Below are positions 1-8,596 of a stretch of DNA of 64,000 nt, piece after piece; positions within the stretch are counted from its first letter, which is position 1; the number at the start of each line of letters is the position of its first letter. The stretch spans positions 3,697 to 67,696 of the forward strand of contig CAZKUN010000017.1 in assembly GCA_964555935.1 (NCBI GenBank), read 5' to 3'. Both the position numbers and the translations under genes were made by a program. The notes under the pieces were generated by a model that saw only the letters and a list, made by a program, of their open reading frames with translations, made no database searches and was not told the DNA's origin. This stretch comes from CAZKUN01 sp964555935 (GTDB taxonomy: Bacteria; Armatimonadota; Zipacnadia; Zipacnadales; VGFC01).

Positions 1-1
1 G

Positions 2-268
2 GACGAACTGTTGGTCATTGCGGGGTGGCCGGGCTACGCTGTGACGCTCTATTCGGGGCGCGCGGAGAACAAGGTGCTGCTCGTCGATATGTACCCGCCC
101 GATGATCCGCTTGAGGAAGGCGCCGTGGGTTCGCTGCTCGTCCGCGGCGAAACGCTCCTCAGCGTCCCCGCCATCCACGAGCGTTGGGAAGCGGCTCTCG
201 GCACCGAATTGGCCGACGACCCGGCCTGGGCCAATGACGGCTGGGCCTGTTACTTGCCGGAACGCTAG
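2..268 (+). CDS. hypothetical protein, C-terminal fragment
   Basis: The reading frame is open from the left window edge and ends at TAG 266-268, so this is the 3' end of a gene that starts outside the window. The 88 visible residues show no motif I recognise. They are rich in acidic and Trp residues, with an ending around AWANDGWACYLPER. The stop shares the palindrome CTAG with the stop of the convergent DUF6807 gene, so the two genes overlap by four bases. Function is unknown. The frame is supported by its position and codon-like composition rather than by homology. Confidence 0.5.
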   Translation, partial: DELLVIAGWPGYAVTLYSGRAENKVLLVDMYPPDDPLEEGAVGSLLVRGETLLSVPAIHERWEAALGTELADDPAWANDGWACYLPER

Positions 269-1421
269 TTGCGGGGCTTGCTCGCCGTCACCTCGACGGG
301 CTCTGCGAAGTTCGCGTAGGCCTCAGCCGACTTGCCCTCGGTCACATCGCCCCGGTGGACCCAGACGCGGTAGTTCATCTCGACGGGCTCGCCCGGTTGA
401 AGCGTGTATTCCTCGAGCCCTGGCCAATCCACGCCTAAGAACCCATACTCGCGCAGGCACCAGCCGTTGGGGAAGCCGATGTTGTCGCTGTCGATGAAGA
501 TCGACGCGCCTGACATCGCCTCGCCGCCGCTCATCTTGGCGGAGATATCGGCCCACGGGATGCGCTCCTCGTTGGTGGATTGCACCACGGTCCCATCGGG
601 TTTGGTGACGGTCTTGCTCTCGACGACCGGCACCCGCAGGCAGAAGCCGCCATAGCCCTTGCCCGTGGCGCCAAGCAGCGTGACCGGCTCCTCGGTCGCC
701 TCAAGGGTGATGTTCACGTCGATGGCGCGACCGGTCTCTCCCGCGAGCCAGACGGTGTAGCGCACCTTCTCGTCCATCACCCGCTTCTCGCCCGCATACC
801 AGCCGTTCTGCACGCCGAAGGAAGCGAACACGGGTCCTGTCTCACGCCCCAGCCACTCCTCGAACCGCGTCCACATGCCGGAGACGGCCCACGGGTCGTA
901 GTGCTCGCCGCCGACGGTGACGTGCGGCCAGGTCAGGAAGACGCCGCGGTGGTGGTAGTGGTCCTTGGGGAAGTCGCCGGTGATCGCTTCGCCATCCAGC
1001 CCAAACAGCGGGTGGATGTACGAGGATCTTCGGCGATCCTCTGGGACGCCCTCGGGTAGGAGATCGCCGAAGTTGTAGGTGAGAACCGGTTCATCGCCCT
1101 CCGTCAGTCGGAGATAAGTGTCGTCGGCTTCCTCGAAGCTGAAAGCGGGCTCGAACGCCGGGTGAGGGGTGAGGATGTATCCGGACTNNNNNNNNNNGAC
1201 TTGCGGGCGCCGTCGGTCTGGGGGAGGATGAACCGAAGCCTCTCGCCGTCCTCGGACTGCTGCGCCGGAATCGTTCTGCGCGGGTCCTCCAGGTCGATCA
1301 CGGCGACGCCAGGCGCGCGGGCGATTTTCTTCTTGAGCTTCGGCGTGGGGATGTCGGTCTCGGTGGGCAGCGGCCCGCCGCCGAGCGCGATGATCAGTAT
1401 CGTCGCCATCTTTGCGGACAT
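265..1421 (-). CDS. DUF6807 (PmoA-like) family protein, interrupted by scaffold gap
   Basis: This is one gene broken by the 10-N gap at 1188-1197. The C-terminal part carries hallmarks of the DUF6807 family (once named PmoA): IHPLFGLDG, DHYHHRGVFLTWPHV and a GVDWPGLEEYTLQPGE stretch followed by YRVWVHRGD. The N-terminal part (1421 down to 1198) has a short hydrophobic, export-like start. The sequence on both sides of the Ns ends in GACT. Collapsing that duplicate restores one frame reading GARKSGYILTPHPAFEP and gives about 380 residues, the usual family size. Members often lie beside Gfo/Idh oxidoreductases and sugar genes in Planctomycetota-like genomes, and their biochemical role is unknown. 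It is followed in the same direction by nothing else; the FIST gene lies just upstream. Confidence 0.8.
1188..1197. other. assembly gap (10 Ns)
   Basis: Ten consecutive N bases lie inside the DUF6807 gene. The bases immediately left and right of the gap share the 4-mer GACT, and overlapping the two ends on it restores the reading frame. The gap is therefore probably artificial padding rather than missing sequence. Confidence 0.97.
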
Positions 1422-1431
1422 GTTCTGGCTC

Positions 1432-2460
1432 CTACTGGCCCAAGGCCGTCAGCATCACGTGCCAGCCCTCGCCATAGCTGATCGTGTCGTCGTCCTCGGT
1501 GGGGCCGATCTCGCCCGCGCAGTAGCACCCAAACAGCGGCACCGTGTCGCCGATGGATTCGCGGATCGCGGCTAGCTCGTCGCTGAGGTCGTCCAGCTTG
1601 CCCATGCGCCCGCCGCAGTCAAACGCCAACACGGCGAGAGGTGGCTTCCCGAGCCCGTCGAGCACTGCCGCGCTACCCTCGCGAGCCGTGGAGATCACCG
1701 CGTCGTTGTCTTTGGCCTGGCGGCCGGCCAGGGCGACGTCGAAATCGCCGGTGAGCATGATCGCGATGGCCGCGTCTGTGTGGGGCTTGCCTTTGTAGTA
1801 GACCCAGTTCTGGCCCGCGTTCTTGTTGACGCTGCCGCCCGTCACGGGAGCGTCCGCCCCCAGGACCAGTTGCACCCCATCCAGGAGAAGCTGGTTCTTG
1901 GGCGAATGCGCGTCAGACAGCACGATCACAAGCGCTGCCGTCTCCGGATCAGGCAGGCGGTCCGCGAGGCTCGCGCCCGCTCCGTTGAGCGCGCCGGTCA
2001 GCTCTGGCTCGTCCTCTTCCATCGAGAGCCCCTTGGCCCCCATCTTCTTCTGCAGGGCGACCGTGACGCCAACTCCATCGCCACCGATGCCGAGGAGGGC
2101 GACAGCGTCAAGGTCCGCCACTCCGGCCTGGGTGAACATGCCATAGCTCGAGCCGCCGCAGATCCGCTGGCGGTCGAAGACACTTGCAACGCCGGCCAGC
2201 ACCTTGACCTTGTCCGCCTTGCGCTCGAAGCATTCGGAGACGAAAACGACGTGCGGCTCAGTGCCGCCCATGGCATCCCGGAGAGCCTCCGCCGCTTCCT
2301 GGCCTGCGAGGAACGGGTCCGCGTTCTCGGCGGCGCCCGTCCGGACGATGATGTCGCCGCCCGGCGTGGCCGTCGATAGCTCTGAGACAGACCTGTCCGC
2401 CACAGCCGCCGTCAGCAGGAGCAGGACCGCGGCGGATATGATCGTGAATCGCTGAAGCAT
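1432..2460 (-). CDS. exported FIST-domain protein
   Basis: This 342-residue protein has a signal peptide (MLQRFTIISAAVLLLLTAAVA) followed by a FIST N region and a FIST C region. Visible FIST features are an early HVVFVSECF strand, GGSSYGMF, a Gly-rich turn near GGSVNK and the C-terminal PLFGCYCAGEIGP. FIST domains are proposed small-ligand sensors, usually cytoplasmic and often joined to signalling outputs. Here no output domain is present and the protein appears to be exported. I chose the ATG at 2460 because GAGGG precedes it and it begins the signal peptide; the frame is open further upstream but looks non-coding. It is co-directional with the DUF6807 gene, 10 bases apart. Confidence 0.82.
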   Translation of the reverse strand: MLQRFTIISAAVLLLLTAAVADRSVSELSTATPGGDIIVRTGAAENADPFLAGQEAAEALRDAMGGTEPHVVFVSECFERKADKVKVLAGVASVFDRQRICGGSSYGMFTQAGVADLDAVALLGIGGDGVGVTVALQKKMGAKGLSMEEDEPELTGALNGAGASLADRLPDPETAALVIVLSDAHSPKNQLLLDGVQLVLGADAPVTGGSVNKNAGQNWVYYKGKPHTDAAIAIMLTGDFDVALAGRQAKDNDAVISTAREGSAAVLDGLGKPPLAVLAFDCGGRMGKLDDLSDELAAIRESIGDTVPLFGCYCAGEIGPTEDDDTISYGEGWHVMLTALGQ

Positions 2461-2574
2461 GGGGCTACCCTCTTCTGGGAGCAGTTTGCGGTCACGTTCG
2501 CGACGCGCCGGACGCCTCCCTTCACCCCATGTGCGACGTGAGGGCCGCGATGGGCTCATTGCGCGCGATTGGTG

Positions 2575-2598
2575 GTTTGTCGTCACGTGACGACAAAC
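2575..2598. promoter_or_regulatory. 24-bp perfect palindrome, possible operator
   Basis: GTTTGTCGTCAC is followed directly by its exact reverse complement, with CACGTG at the centre. It lies in the 168-base space between the stop of the CBM9-like gene and the start of the FIST gene, so it could be an operator for the FIST gene or part of a terminator. It adjoins the GC-rich hairpin at 2599-2615. Role is inferred; the symmetry is seen directly. Confidence 0.5.
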
Positions 2599-2615
2599 GC
2601 CCGCGACACGCGGGC
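2599..2615 (-). terminator. GC-rich hairpin after the CBM9-like gene
   Basis: GCCCGCG and CGCGGGC form a 7-bp stem with a 3-base loop, 14 bases past the stop of the upstream minus-strand gene. On the minus strand it is followed by GTTTGT, a weak T-rich tail. It is probably a transcription terminator for the CBM9-like gene, although no long T run is present. Confidence 0.4.
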
Positions 2616-2628
2616 GCGCGTGGCGATG

Positions 2629-3537
2629 TCAGTGTATCGAGGAGCACAGACCGAACTCGATGCGGCTTGTCCATGGCGGCGTCTCGGGCCAGACAGCACT
2701 TGCCCAATCCGCCCAGGCGTCGGCCGAGCGGTGTTCGGGCCACAGATTCATGATGTCACCGAGATCGCGAAGACCAGTCCCATCTGGGTCGTGGATGAGC
2801 AGCGAGAAGCAGATCTCACGGCCTGGCGTGGGGCGGATGTCGCCCATGAGCGCGAAGGGAATGGCGATCTCGTGGCGCGTGACGCCCGCTTGGTGCTTGA
2901 CCGCGACCTGGGCGCCCTCGGCCGGCTGGGGAGCGGGTCCCGAGAGGAGGCTGCACGTTGCGCCCTTGCCCTGACCCGTGACTAGGAACTCGTAACGATG
3001 GTCACTTGCGGCTGCGGCCAGGGCGAACTGCACGGCGTCGTCGTCGGTCAGCTCGGTCTCTTCCACCTCGACCGCGAGGCAGAACTCCCGCTTGTTCCAG
3101 TAGGTCCGCAGCGTGGCGCCCGAGAGGGCCATCGGGATCGCATCGTCCCACTCGTTAAGCTTGCCGTCGATCTTTGGCTGGAAGTACGGCGCGCTCGCGC
3201 AGGTGACCGTCTGGGCGATCGGCGGAGCGTCGTCGATGGTGATCGCGATCGGGTAGGCGTTGGCGGCGAGATCGGTGGCGCCCTTGATAGTGAAGGGCAG
3301 CATCTTCGTCTCGCCAGGTTGGAGCGCGATCTCGTGCTGGGAGGGCGTGACCTCCCAGCCGTCAGCGAACTGAACGGAGAGCGTGCTCGCATAGGGCGCG
3401 TCGGTCGTGTTCTTCACGACGACATGCGTGACGGGCCCCGTTGAGGGCGGAACGAGGAAGTTGCGCGCGCGGACCAGAAGCGGCGCGTCGTCAGCCGCAA
3501 CGGGTGATGTGAGGAGGATAAAGAGCAGTCCCGTCAT
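2629..3537 (-). CDS. exported protein with CBM9-like domain
   Basis: The gene encodes 302 residues. A signal peptide (MTGLLFILLTSPVAA) precedes a beta-rich domain of about 100 residues with a GWEVTPSQHEIALQPGE stretch, as in NPCBM/alpha-galactosidase-associated or transglutaminase-like Ig folds. The second half starts at PKIDGKLNEWDDA and continues through TYWNKREFCLAVEVEE, the typical opening of CBM9-like/DOMON-type carbohydrate-binding domains. No catalytic residues are evident, so a binding role on extracellular glycans is inferred. The start at 3537 is chosen because it begins the signal peptide. The frame is open for another 1.8 kb upstream, but that part lies antisense to the symporter gene and is a shadow. 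Confidence 0.75.
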   Translation of the reverse strand: MTGLLFILLTSPVAADDAPLLVRARNFLVPPSTGPVTHVVVKNTTDAPYASTLSVQFADGWEVTPSQHEIALQPGETKMLPFTIKGATDLAANAYPIAITIDDAPPIAQTVTCASAPYFQPKIDGKLNEWDDAIPMALSGATLRTYWNKREFCLAVEVEETELTDDDAVQFALAAAASDHRYEFLVTGQGKGATCSLLSGPAPQPAEGAQVAVKHQAGVTRHEIAIPFALMGDIRPTPGREICFSLLIHDPDGTGLRDLGDIMNLWPEHRSADAWADWASAVWPETPPWTSRIEFGLCSSIH

Positions 3538-3654
3538 GATGGTCTCCGCGATAGGGAATGAGACTCCGTTTCGTCGTGGGAGGGCACTGCGCCTCCGGCC
3601 CGGAAACGGTCCTGGCCCGCGACACTGCCCAGAGACGCGCGAGGAGTTGGCCGA

Positions 3655-5169
3655 ATGGACATCGTCGAAGTTGGCCGGATGAGTACAGTCGACTACATCG
3701 TAGTTGCCGTCTACCTGGCCGGCGTGGCCGGGATTGGCATCTTCGCCAGAGGCAAGATCAAGGGTCTCTCCGACTACTTCGCCGGCGGGCACAAGGTCCC
3801 ATGGTGGCTGGCGGCCGTCTCCCACCACATCTCCGGCTACAGCGCCTTCGCCTTTGTGGGCTATGCCGGCCTGGCCTACGAAGTGGGCTTCAACGTCTGG
3901 ACCGTGTTCGCCGTCCCGTGCTTCCTGGCCATGATGTTCGGAGCGTTTGTGTTTGCCCCTCGGTGGGCGCGACTCAAGGTGGACACGGCCTGTGAATACC
4001 TTGAGCGGCGGCACAACCTGGCGGTTCACCAGGTGATCGCTTGGAGCGGGATCAGCATCAAGTTCATCGACGAGGGCCTGAAGCTCTACTCGCTGGCGCT
4101 TGTCGTCGCCGTCTGCGCAGGGGTGCCGCTTGAGACGACGATCATCGTGTGCGGAGTCGTCGCCATCCTGTACGTGCTCGTCGGCGGCCTGTGGGCGGAG
4201 ATCCTCACCGACTTCAGCCAGTTCATCGTGCAGTTCATCACGACGGTGATCCTTGCTTTCGTCGTGCTTAAGGCCGTGGGCGGTTGGGGGAAGATGTGGG
4301 AGCTGTTCCCAGACAACGACGGGAGTCTGCTTTGGAGTAGCGAGTGGGATCTGCCGAAAGTGGCGGTCTGGCTGGTCGTGATCACTCTGAGTTACAACGG
4401 CGGGAACTGGGGCTTGGCCCAGCGGTTCTACTCGGTGGGCAAGGCGGGTGACGCGAAGAAAGCCGCGCTGCTGTCTGGCGTAATGTATCTCATCTACCCG
4501 CTGATCCTGTACATCCCCGTCTGGGCGGCCCGCCCCCTGATCGGCGAGGTTGCAGAGCCTGACGAAAGCTACGTGCGCGTGGCGATGGAGTTCCTGCCGA
4601 GAGTGGCGCCAGGATTGCTGGGGCTGTTTGTGGCCTCGATGTTCGCCGCGACAATGTCCATGGTCGATTCGGATCTCAACGCCATGGCGGCCGTCTTCAC
4701 CAAAGACATCTACAAACGCACGTTGGCTCGCAACGCAACCGAGAAGACGCTCATGAAGGTCGGTCTGTTGGTGACCGGCGTCTTCGGGGCGGTGACCATC
4801 GTGGCCGGCCTGCTGACGCCGCATCTCAAGGGTCCGTTCGACGCGATGGTCGAATGGTACGCGGCTGTTCTGGGGCCTGTCGCCGTGCCACTGCTCATGG
4901 GCATGATCAACCGGCGCACGAGTTGGCGAGGCGCCCTGGGCGCGTGGTTGCTGGGTATCGTCGCGTTCGTGGGCCTGAAGTACGGAATGGATGCGTCGTG
5001 GACGATCTATGTGGGTGGATCGCTGCTTGTCTCCTTCAGCGTTTACTTCCTCGAAGGGCTGATCTACAAGCCAACGCCGGAGGAGAAGGAGCGCCTCGAC
5101 GCTCTGTTCGCGCAGCTCGAGAATGACCCGGTCGAGACCGAGACCATCGAAGAGGATGCGGAGGAGTGA
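3655..5169 (+). CDS. sodium:solute symporter (SSS) family transporter
   Basis: This 504-residue inner-membrane protein has about 13 hydrophobic segments and the SSS-family signature early on: DYFAGGHKVPWWLAAVSHH and then SGYSAFAFVGYAGLAYEVG. It would couple sodium entry to uptake of a small solute. The neighbouring glycan-degrading genes suggest a sugar or sugar acid, which is inference. The ATG at 3655 has GAGGAG eight bases upstream; a second ATG at 3679 is possible. The stop overlaps the GTG of the next frame (GTGA), and the following ATG at 5172 is three bases past the stop, so the two genes look translationally coupled. Confidence 0.9.
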   Translation: MDIVEVGRMSTVDYIVVAVYLAGVAGIGIFARGKIKGLSDYFAGGHKVPWWLAAVSHHISGYSAFAFVGYAGLAYEVGFNVWTVFAVPCFLAMMFGAFVFAPRWARLKVDTACEYLERRHNLAVHQVIAWSGISIKFIDEGLKLYSLALVVAVCAGVPLETTIIVCGVVAILYVLVGGLWAEILTDFSQFIVQFITTVILAFVVLKAVGGWGKMWELFPDNDGSLLWSSEWDLPKVAVWLVVITLSYNGGNWGLAQRFYSVGKAGDAKKAALLSGVMYLIYPLILYIPVWAARPLIGEVAEPDESYVRVAMEFLPRVAPGLLGLFVASMFAATMSMVDSDLNAMAAVFTKDIYKRTLARNATEKTLMKVGLLVTGVFGAVTIVAGLLTPHLKGPFDAMVEWYAAVLGPVAVPLLMGMINRRTSWRGALGAWLLGIVAFVGLKYGMDASWTIYVGGSLLVSFSVYFLEGLIYKPTPEEKERLDALFAQLENDPVETETIEEDAEE

Positions 5170-5171
5170 AC

Positions 5172-7346
5172 ATGGGGGTGCAGCGGCCGGCGCTATGTGC
5201 TCTGTTGGCGTTGACGGTGGGATGCATCCACGCCCAGGCGGGGAAGAGCTGGCAACGGACCGCCGACTTCCCCTTCCGCGAGGTGACAGCGACGGCATCG
5301 AGCGAACAGGCCGACCAGTGGCCGGCCTCAATGGCCATCGACGGCAACACGTCCGAGCCGGAGAGCATGTGGCAAACGCTCCGCGACGGCCCCAAGTCGG
5401 CGTGGCTGGAGCTAGGCCTGCGCCGCGCGCGTGCGGTCAGCGGCGTCAGAATCTACCACCAGAACAACCCGCGCTACTACCGCAGCCTCGACTACTCGAT
5501 CTCCTGCGAGATCGACGGCGAATGGCGCGCGGTCGCCGAGGTGACGGACAACAAGACGGCTGGCTGGCGAGAGCACGCCTTCGACCCCGTCGAGACCTCG
5601 GGGATCCGGATCGACATCGCCCGTTCTGAACATGGCTCCCAGATGGGGCTCAACGAGGTGGAATTGGTCTTCGCTGAGAGCGAGGGTCCGTTCTCGCGCT
5701 TGTCCATGCCTCACCACATTGGGTCGGTGGCGGACATGGGCGTGGTCGAATTCGAGGCGAGCGTGCCGAAGAGCACGTCCGTCGAGTTGCGCACGCGATC
5801 TGCCTCGGGCGATGCGGGACGCCCCGGCGAGTGGTCGGCTTGGTCGGACGCCATCGCAGACACCGGCTCGGTGAACGCAAGCCCGATTGGCGAATGGGTG
5901 CAGTATGAGGCGACCTATACGGGTGCTAGCGGGCGAGAGCCCGTGCTTCGCCGCGTGATGTTAGGATCGCCGGACTGCGTGGACAGCGTGCTCGCCGCCG
6001 CGGTGATCCCCTCGGCAAGTGAGCCGGTAGCGCTTCGGGCGCGGTTCCGGGATCCCATGGATACGGCATCGACGCCTGAGGGGCGTGTCACGCGGGCGGA
6101 TGGTAGCGCAGTGTTGCTGAAGCGAGGCGTCTGGGAGGATGATCTCACATATCGGTTCGCGCCGACGATGCTCGGCCCGGGCGAGGGAGCGGCATCGTTG
6201 AGGACGGCAGGCGCAAAGCGCGCCGATGGGTTGGTGATGCTGGCGGATGATCGGCTTCTGCTTGTGGGGACGGCGCCCGTGTTGGAGCGGGTGCGCGGCA
6301 TCGTCGACTGGATGATGGAGAACGAGCACAAGGCGATCTTCGTCGAGGGCTACAACGAGCGGACCATCCTCGCGCTGTATGAGATCACCGGTGAGGAGCG
6401 CTATCTCAACCATGCGCGCGCCTGGGTGACCAAGCTGCTCGACGCGCAGAAGCCGGCCGGCTACTGGGGCACGGGCTATGGCGATGTCTACTTCGCGGAT
6501 ACGGGAAGCGCGCTGGGGCTGCTGGTCAACTTCTACAAGTTCGCGACCCCGGATGAGCGGGGGCGGATTGATACCGCCTTGCAGCGCTACTTCGACCTGC
6601 TGCTTGTCAAAGGCGATAGCACCGGCAAGCCCTTCGTTCACGAGGGCGGCAGCGTCGGCGTCGGTTACCATGCCGATCTCGACGGAAACATCACGAGTGA
6701 CCTGAACAAGCCCTACACCATCGCGACCGCGCTGACCGGCGCCGAGATCTTCGCCGCCTGGCACTACATGAAGGGCAACCCTCGCGACAGACAGATCGCC
6801 ATCCGCGCCTGCGACTGGATGCTCGACACAATGGTCGGCGAGGACGTGCGTGACCCATGGGCCGCTCCCGGGATGATTCCGTACATCATCGAGGACTGGA
6901 ATCCCGATGGGCAGAACCGCGAGTGGCTCTGGAAGCGCTGGCCGTACGATACCTCGGCCTACGCGGGCGAAGGCTTCATCGCGGCATGGGTCTACGTCGA
7001 CGACGAGCCGTTCCGCACGGGCCTGGGCAGACGCGTCCGCCCGCATATTGATTGGCTCCTCCGCACGCAGAACGACGACGGCAGTTGGGCGGTGAAGGGC
7101 TCGGGCGATCAGCTCCGAAGCCACGGCGTGGTGAACCTGCTGCTGTGGTATTACGAGAGGGTGGAGCGCGACCCAGCCGTTGCAGGCGCCATCCAGCGCT
7201 ATGTCAGCCTGCTGCTTGATGAGGAGCGCAGTCGCTACCTGAAGGTCCCGGGCGACGGGATCGCCACGTCGCTGGCCGGGCGGGCGCTGGTCGAAGTTAT
7301 CCGTCCGGGCGTGGACTGCTACCGGTGGATGGACGAGGGCGAGTGA
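5172..7346 (+). CDS. secreted F5/8-type (discoidin) plus alpha/alpha-toroid glycan-active protein
   Basis: The gene encodes 724 residues. A signal peptide ends near CIHAQAG. Residues about 35-165 look like an F5/8 type C galactose-binding domain (TATASSEQADQWPASMAIDG, later GIRIDIARSEHGSQMGLNEVEL). A middle region of about 150 residues is beta-rich. From about residue 375 to 720 the sequence is helical with paired hairpins (YNERTILALYEITGEERYL, GYGDVYFADTGSALGLLVNF, THAYLGRWPYDT-like aromatic runs), resembling the six- or seven-hairpin toroids of polysaccharide lyases and unsaturated glycuronyl hydrolases. Exact activity is not assignable. It lies directly behind the symporter and ends abutting the convergent enolase-family gene. 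Confidence 0.72.
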   Translation: MGVQRPALCALLALTVGCIHAQAGKSWQRTADFPFREVTATASSEQADQWPASMAIDGNTSEPESMWQTLRDGPKSAWLELGLRRARAVSGVRIYHQNNPRYYRSLDYSISCEIDGEWRAVAEVTDNKTAGWREHAFDPVETSGIRIDIARSEHGSQMGLNEVELVFAESEGPFSRLSMPHHIGSVADMGVVEFEASVPKSTSVELRTRSASGDAGRPGEWSAWSDAIADTGSVNASPIGEWVQYEATYTGASGREPVLRRVMLGSPDCVDSVLAAAVIPSASEPVALRARFRDPMDTASTPEGRVTRADGSAVLLKRGVWEDDLTYRFAPTMLGPGEGAASLRTAGAKRADGLVMLADDRLLLVGTAPVLERVRGIVDWMMENEHKAIFVEGYNERTILALYEITGEERYLNHARAWVTKLLDAQKPAGYWGTGYGDVYFADTGSALGLLVNFYKFATPDERGRIDTALQRYFDLLLVKGDSTGKPFVHEGGSVGVGYHADLDGNITSDLNKPYTIATALTGAEIFAAWHYMKGNPRDRQIAIRACDWMLDTMVGEDVRDPWAAPGMIPYIIEDWNPDGQNREWLWKRWPYDTSAYAGEGFIAAWVYVDDEPFRTGLGRRVRPHIDWLLRTQNDDGSWAVKGSGDQLRSHGVVNLLLWYYERVERDPAVAGAIQRYVSLLLDEERSRYLKVPGDGIATSLAGRALVEVIRPGVDCYRWMDEGE

Positions 7347-8579
7347 TTAGCGCCACTTGCCGGTTCGCTTGCTGAGAGCCTTGAGTTTGCGTTCGTCGAC
7401 CTCGATGCCGAGGCCAGGGCCGTCGGGGACCGCGAGCTTGCCATCGACGGGCATGAGGCGCTCGCTGATGACCGACTCCGCGAGGAACTGAGGCCCGTTG
7501 AGCGCGGCGGGCTTGTCGAGGCCATAGGCTGCATACAGTCCCAGCGTCGCGGCGAGCGAGATGTCCGGGTCCGTCAGCCCACTCCCGAGCCACATGAGCC
7601 CCTCGTTCAGCAGGATCTCGATCTGCTCGCGACACGAGACCAGCCCCCCGCAGCGCGCCGGCTTCTGCGCGATACCGTCGAGCATCCCCAGCTTGATGAA
7701 CTCCACGAGGTCGGTGGGGGAGATGACGCCCTCGTCCATCAGGATCGGCAGCGCCCCCTGTTTCTTCAGCTCCTGATAGCCCGCGATGCGGTTCGGCTTG
7801 AGGGGCGCCTCGAGGACATCCACGCCCGCGTCAGCAAGCTTGGGAGCCGCCTCGAGCGCGGTTGTCAGGTCGTATCCCCCGTTGGCATCGGCCCAGAGGA
7901 ATCCGTCCGGCACGGCGGCGCGCGCTCTCTTGGCCATCTCCACATCAAACTCCGGATCGGGCGCGACCTTAACATTGAAGTTCCGGAAGCCCTTGTCCCA
8001 TCCCGCCTGGATCAGCCGGTCGAGGTCGTCCAGCGTCTTCGGATTCAGCGTCCAACTGATCTCCAGCGGGCCGCCCGTCGGCTTGCCCCACATCTGTGCG
8101 AGCGACTGCCCTGTCAGCTTACCGCCGAGGTCGTGCAAGGCGATGTCGACGCCGGCCTTGGTGATCGGCATGCCGGTCGTGAAGCCTTGGGAGATGATCG
8201 CGTTCATCGCGTGATGGCAGGCATCGAGGTCGAGTGGGTCAAGCCCGATGAGTTGCGGCGCGATGTAGTTGTCGATGGAGGTGACGCATGATTCGAGCGT
8301 CTCGTACGCCCACTTCGGAATCGGGACGCTCTCGCCCCACCCGACCGTGCCGTCATCGGCGGTGATCTTGGTGATGACCGCGGCTCGCCCGGTCGGCGAG
8401 CCCTCCGGGCCCTCAAAGAACTTGAATCGGCCGACCATCGTGTAGCGGACAGGGAAGGTCTGGATGCGCTCGATCTTAGTCATTGTTGCTGCGCTCGCGA
8501 GTGGGAGCCTGGGGAGCATCAGCGCGCCGATTGCGCCGGCGCCTGTGGTGCGAAGGAAGTCTCGTCGGCTGCGTTTCAT
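7347..8579 (-). CDS. Tat-exported enolase-superfamily (mandelate racemase/MLE type) enzyme
   Basis: The protein has 410 residues. It begins with a twin-arginine signal (SRRDFLRTTGAGAIGALML). The capping domain then leads to a barrel with candidate metal ligands D231 (WADANGG), E257 (LEAPL) and D282 (LMDEG), and a catalytic-side lysine at K306 (AQKPARCGG). On the other face the usual KxK motif reads NVK, so only the second lysine, K204, remains. Enolase-superfamily members abstract a proton alpha to a carboxylate, for example in sugar-acid dehydration or racemisation. The substrate is unknown. Export is unusual, since most family members are cytoplasmic. It ends exactly where the convergent toroid gene ends, with no spacer. 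Confidence 0.85.
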   Translation of the reverse strand: MKRSRRDFLRTTGAGAIGALMLPRLPLASAATMTKIERIQTFPVRYTMVGRFKFFEGPEGSPTGRAAVITKITADDGTVGWGESVPIPKWAYETLESCVTSIDNYIAPQLIGLDPLDLDACHHAMNAIISQGFTTGMPITKAGVDIALHDLGGKLTGQSLAQMWGKPTGGPLEISWTLNPKTLDDLDRLIQAGWDKGFRNFNVKVAPDPEFDVEMAKRARAAVPDGFLWADANGGYDLTTALEAAPKLADAGVDVLEAPLKPNRIAGYQELKKQGALPILMDEGVISPTDLVEFIKLGMLDGIAQKPARCGGLVSCREQIEILLNEGLMWLGSGLTDPDISLAATLGLYAAYGLDKPAALNGPQFLAESVISERLMPVDGKLAVPDGPGLGIEVDERKLKALSKRTGKWR

Positions 8580-8596
8580 AGGTTGCGGCCCCCGGG

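Noticed and set aside
3538..5331. Minus-strand frame open for about 600 codons upstream of the CBM9-like gene
   Set aside because: It is exactly antisense to the symporter and start of the toroid gene, is His/Arg/Asp-rich and has no family motif; the signal peptide at 3537 marks the real start.
5961..7124. 387-codon minus-strand ORF
   Set aside because: It is a shadow of the discoidin/toroid gene and has no ribosome-binding site or family motif.
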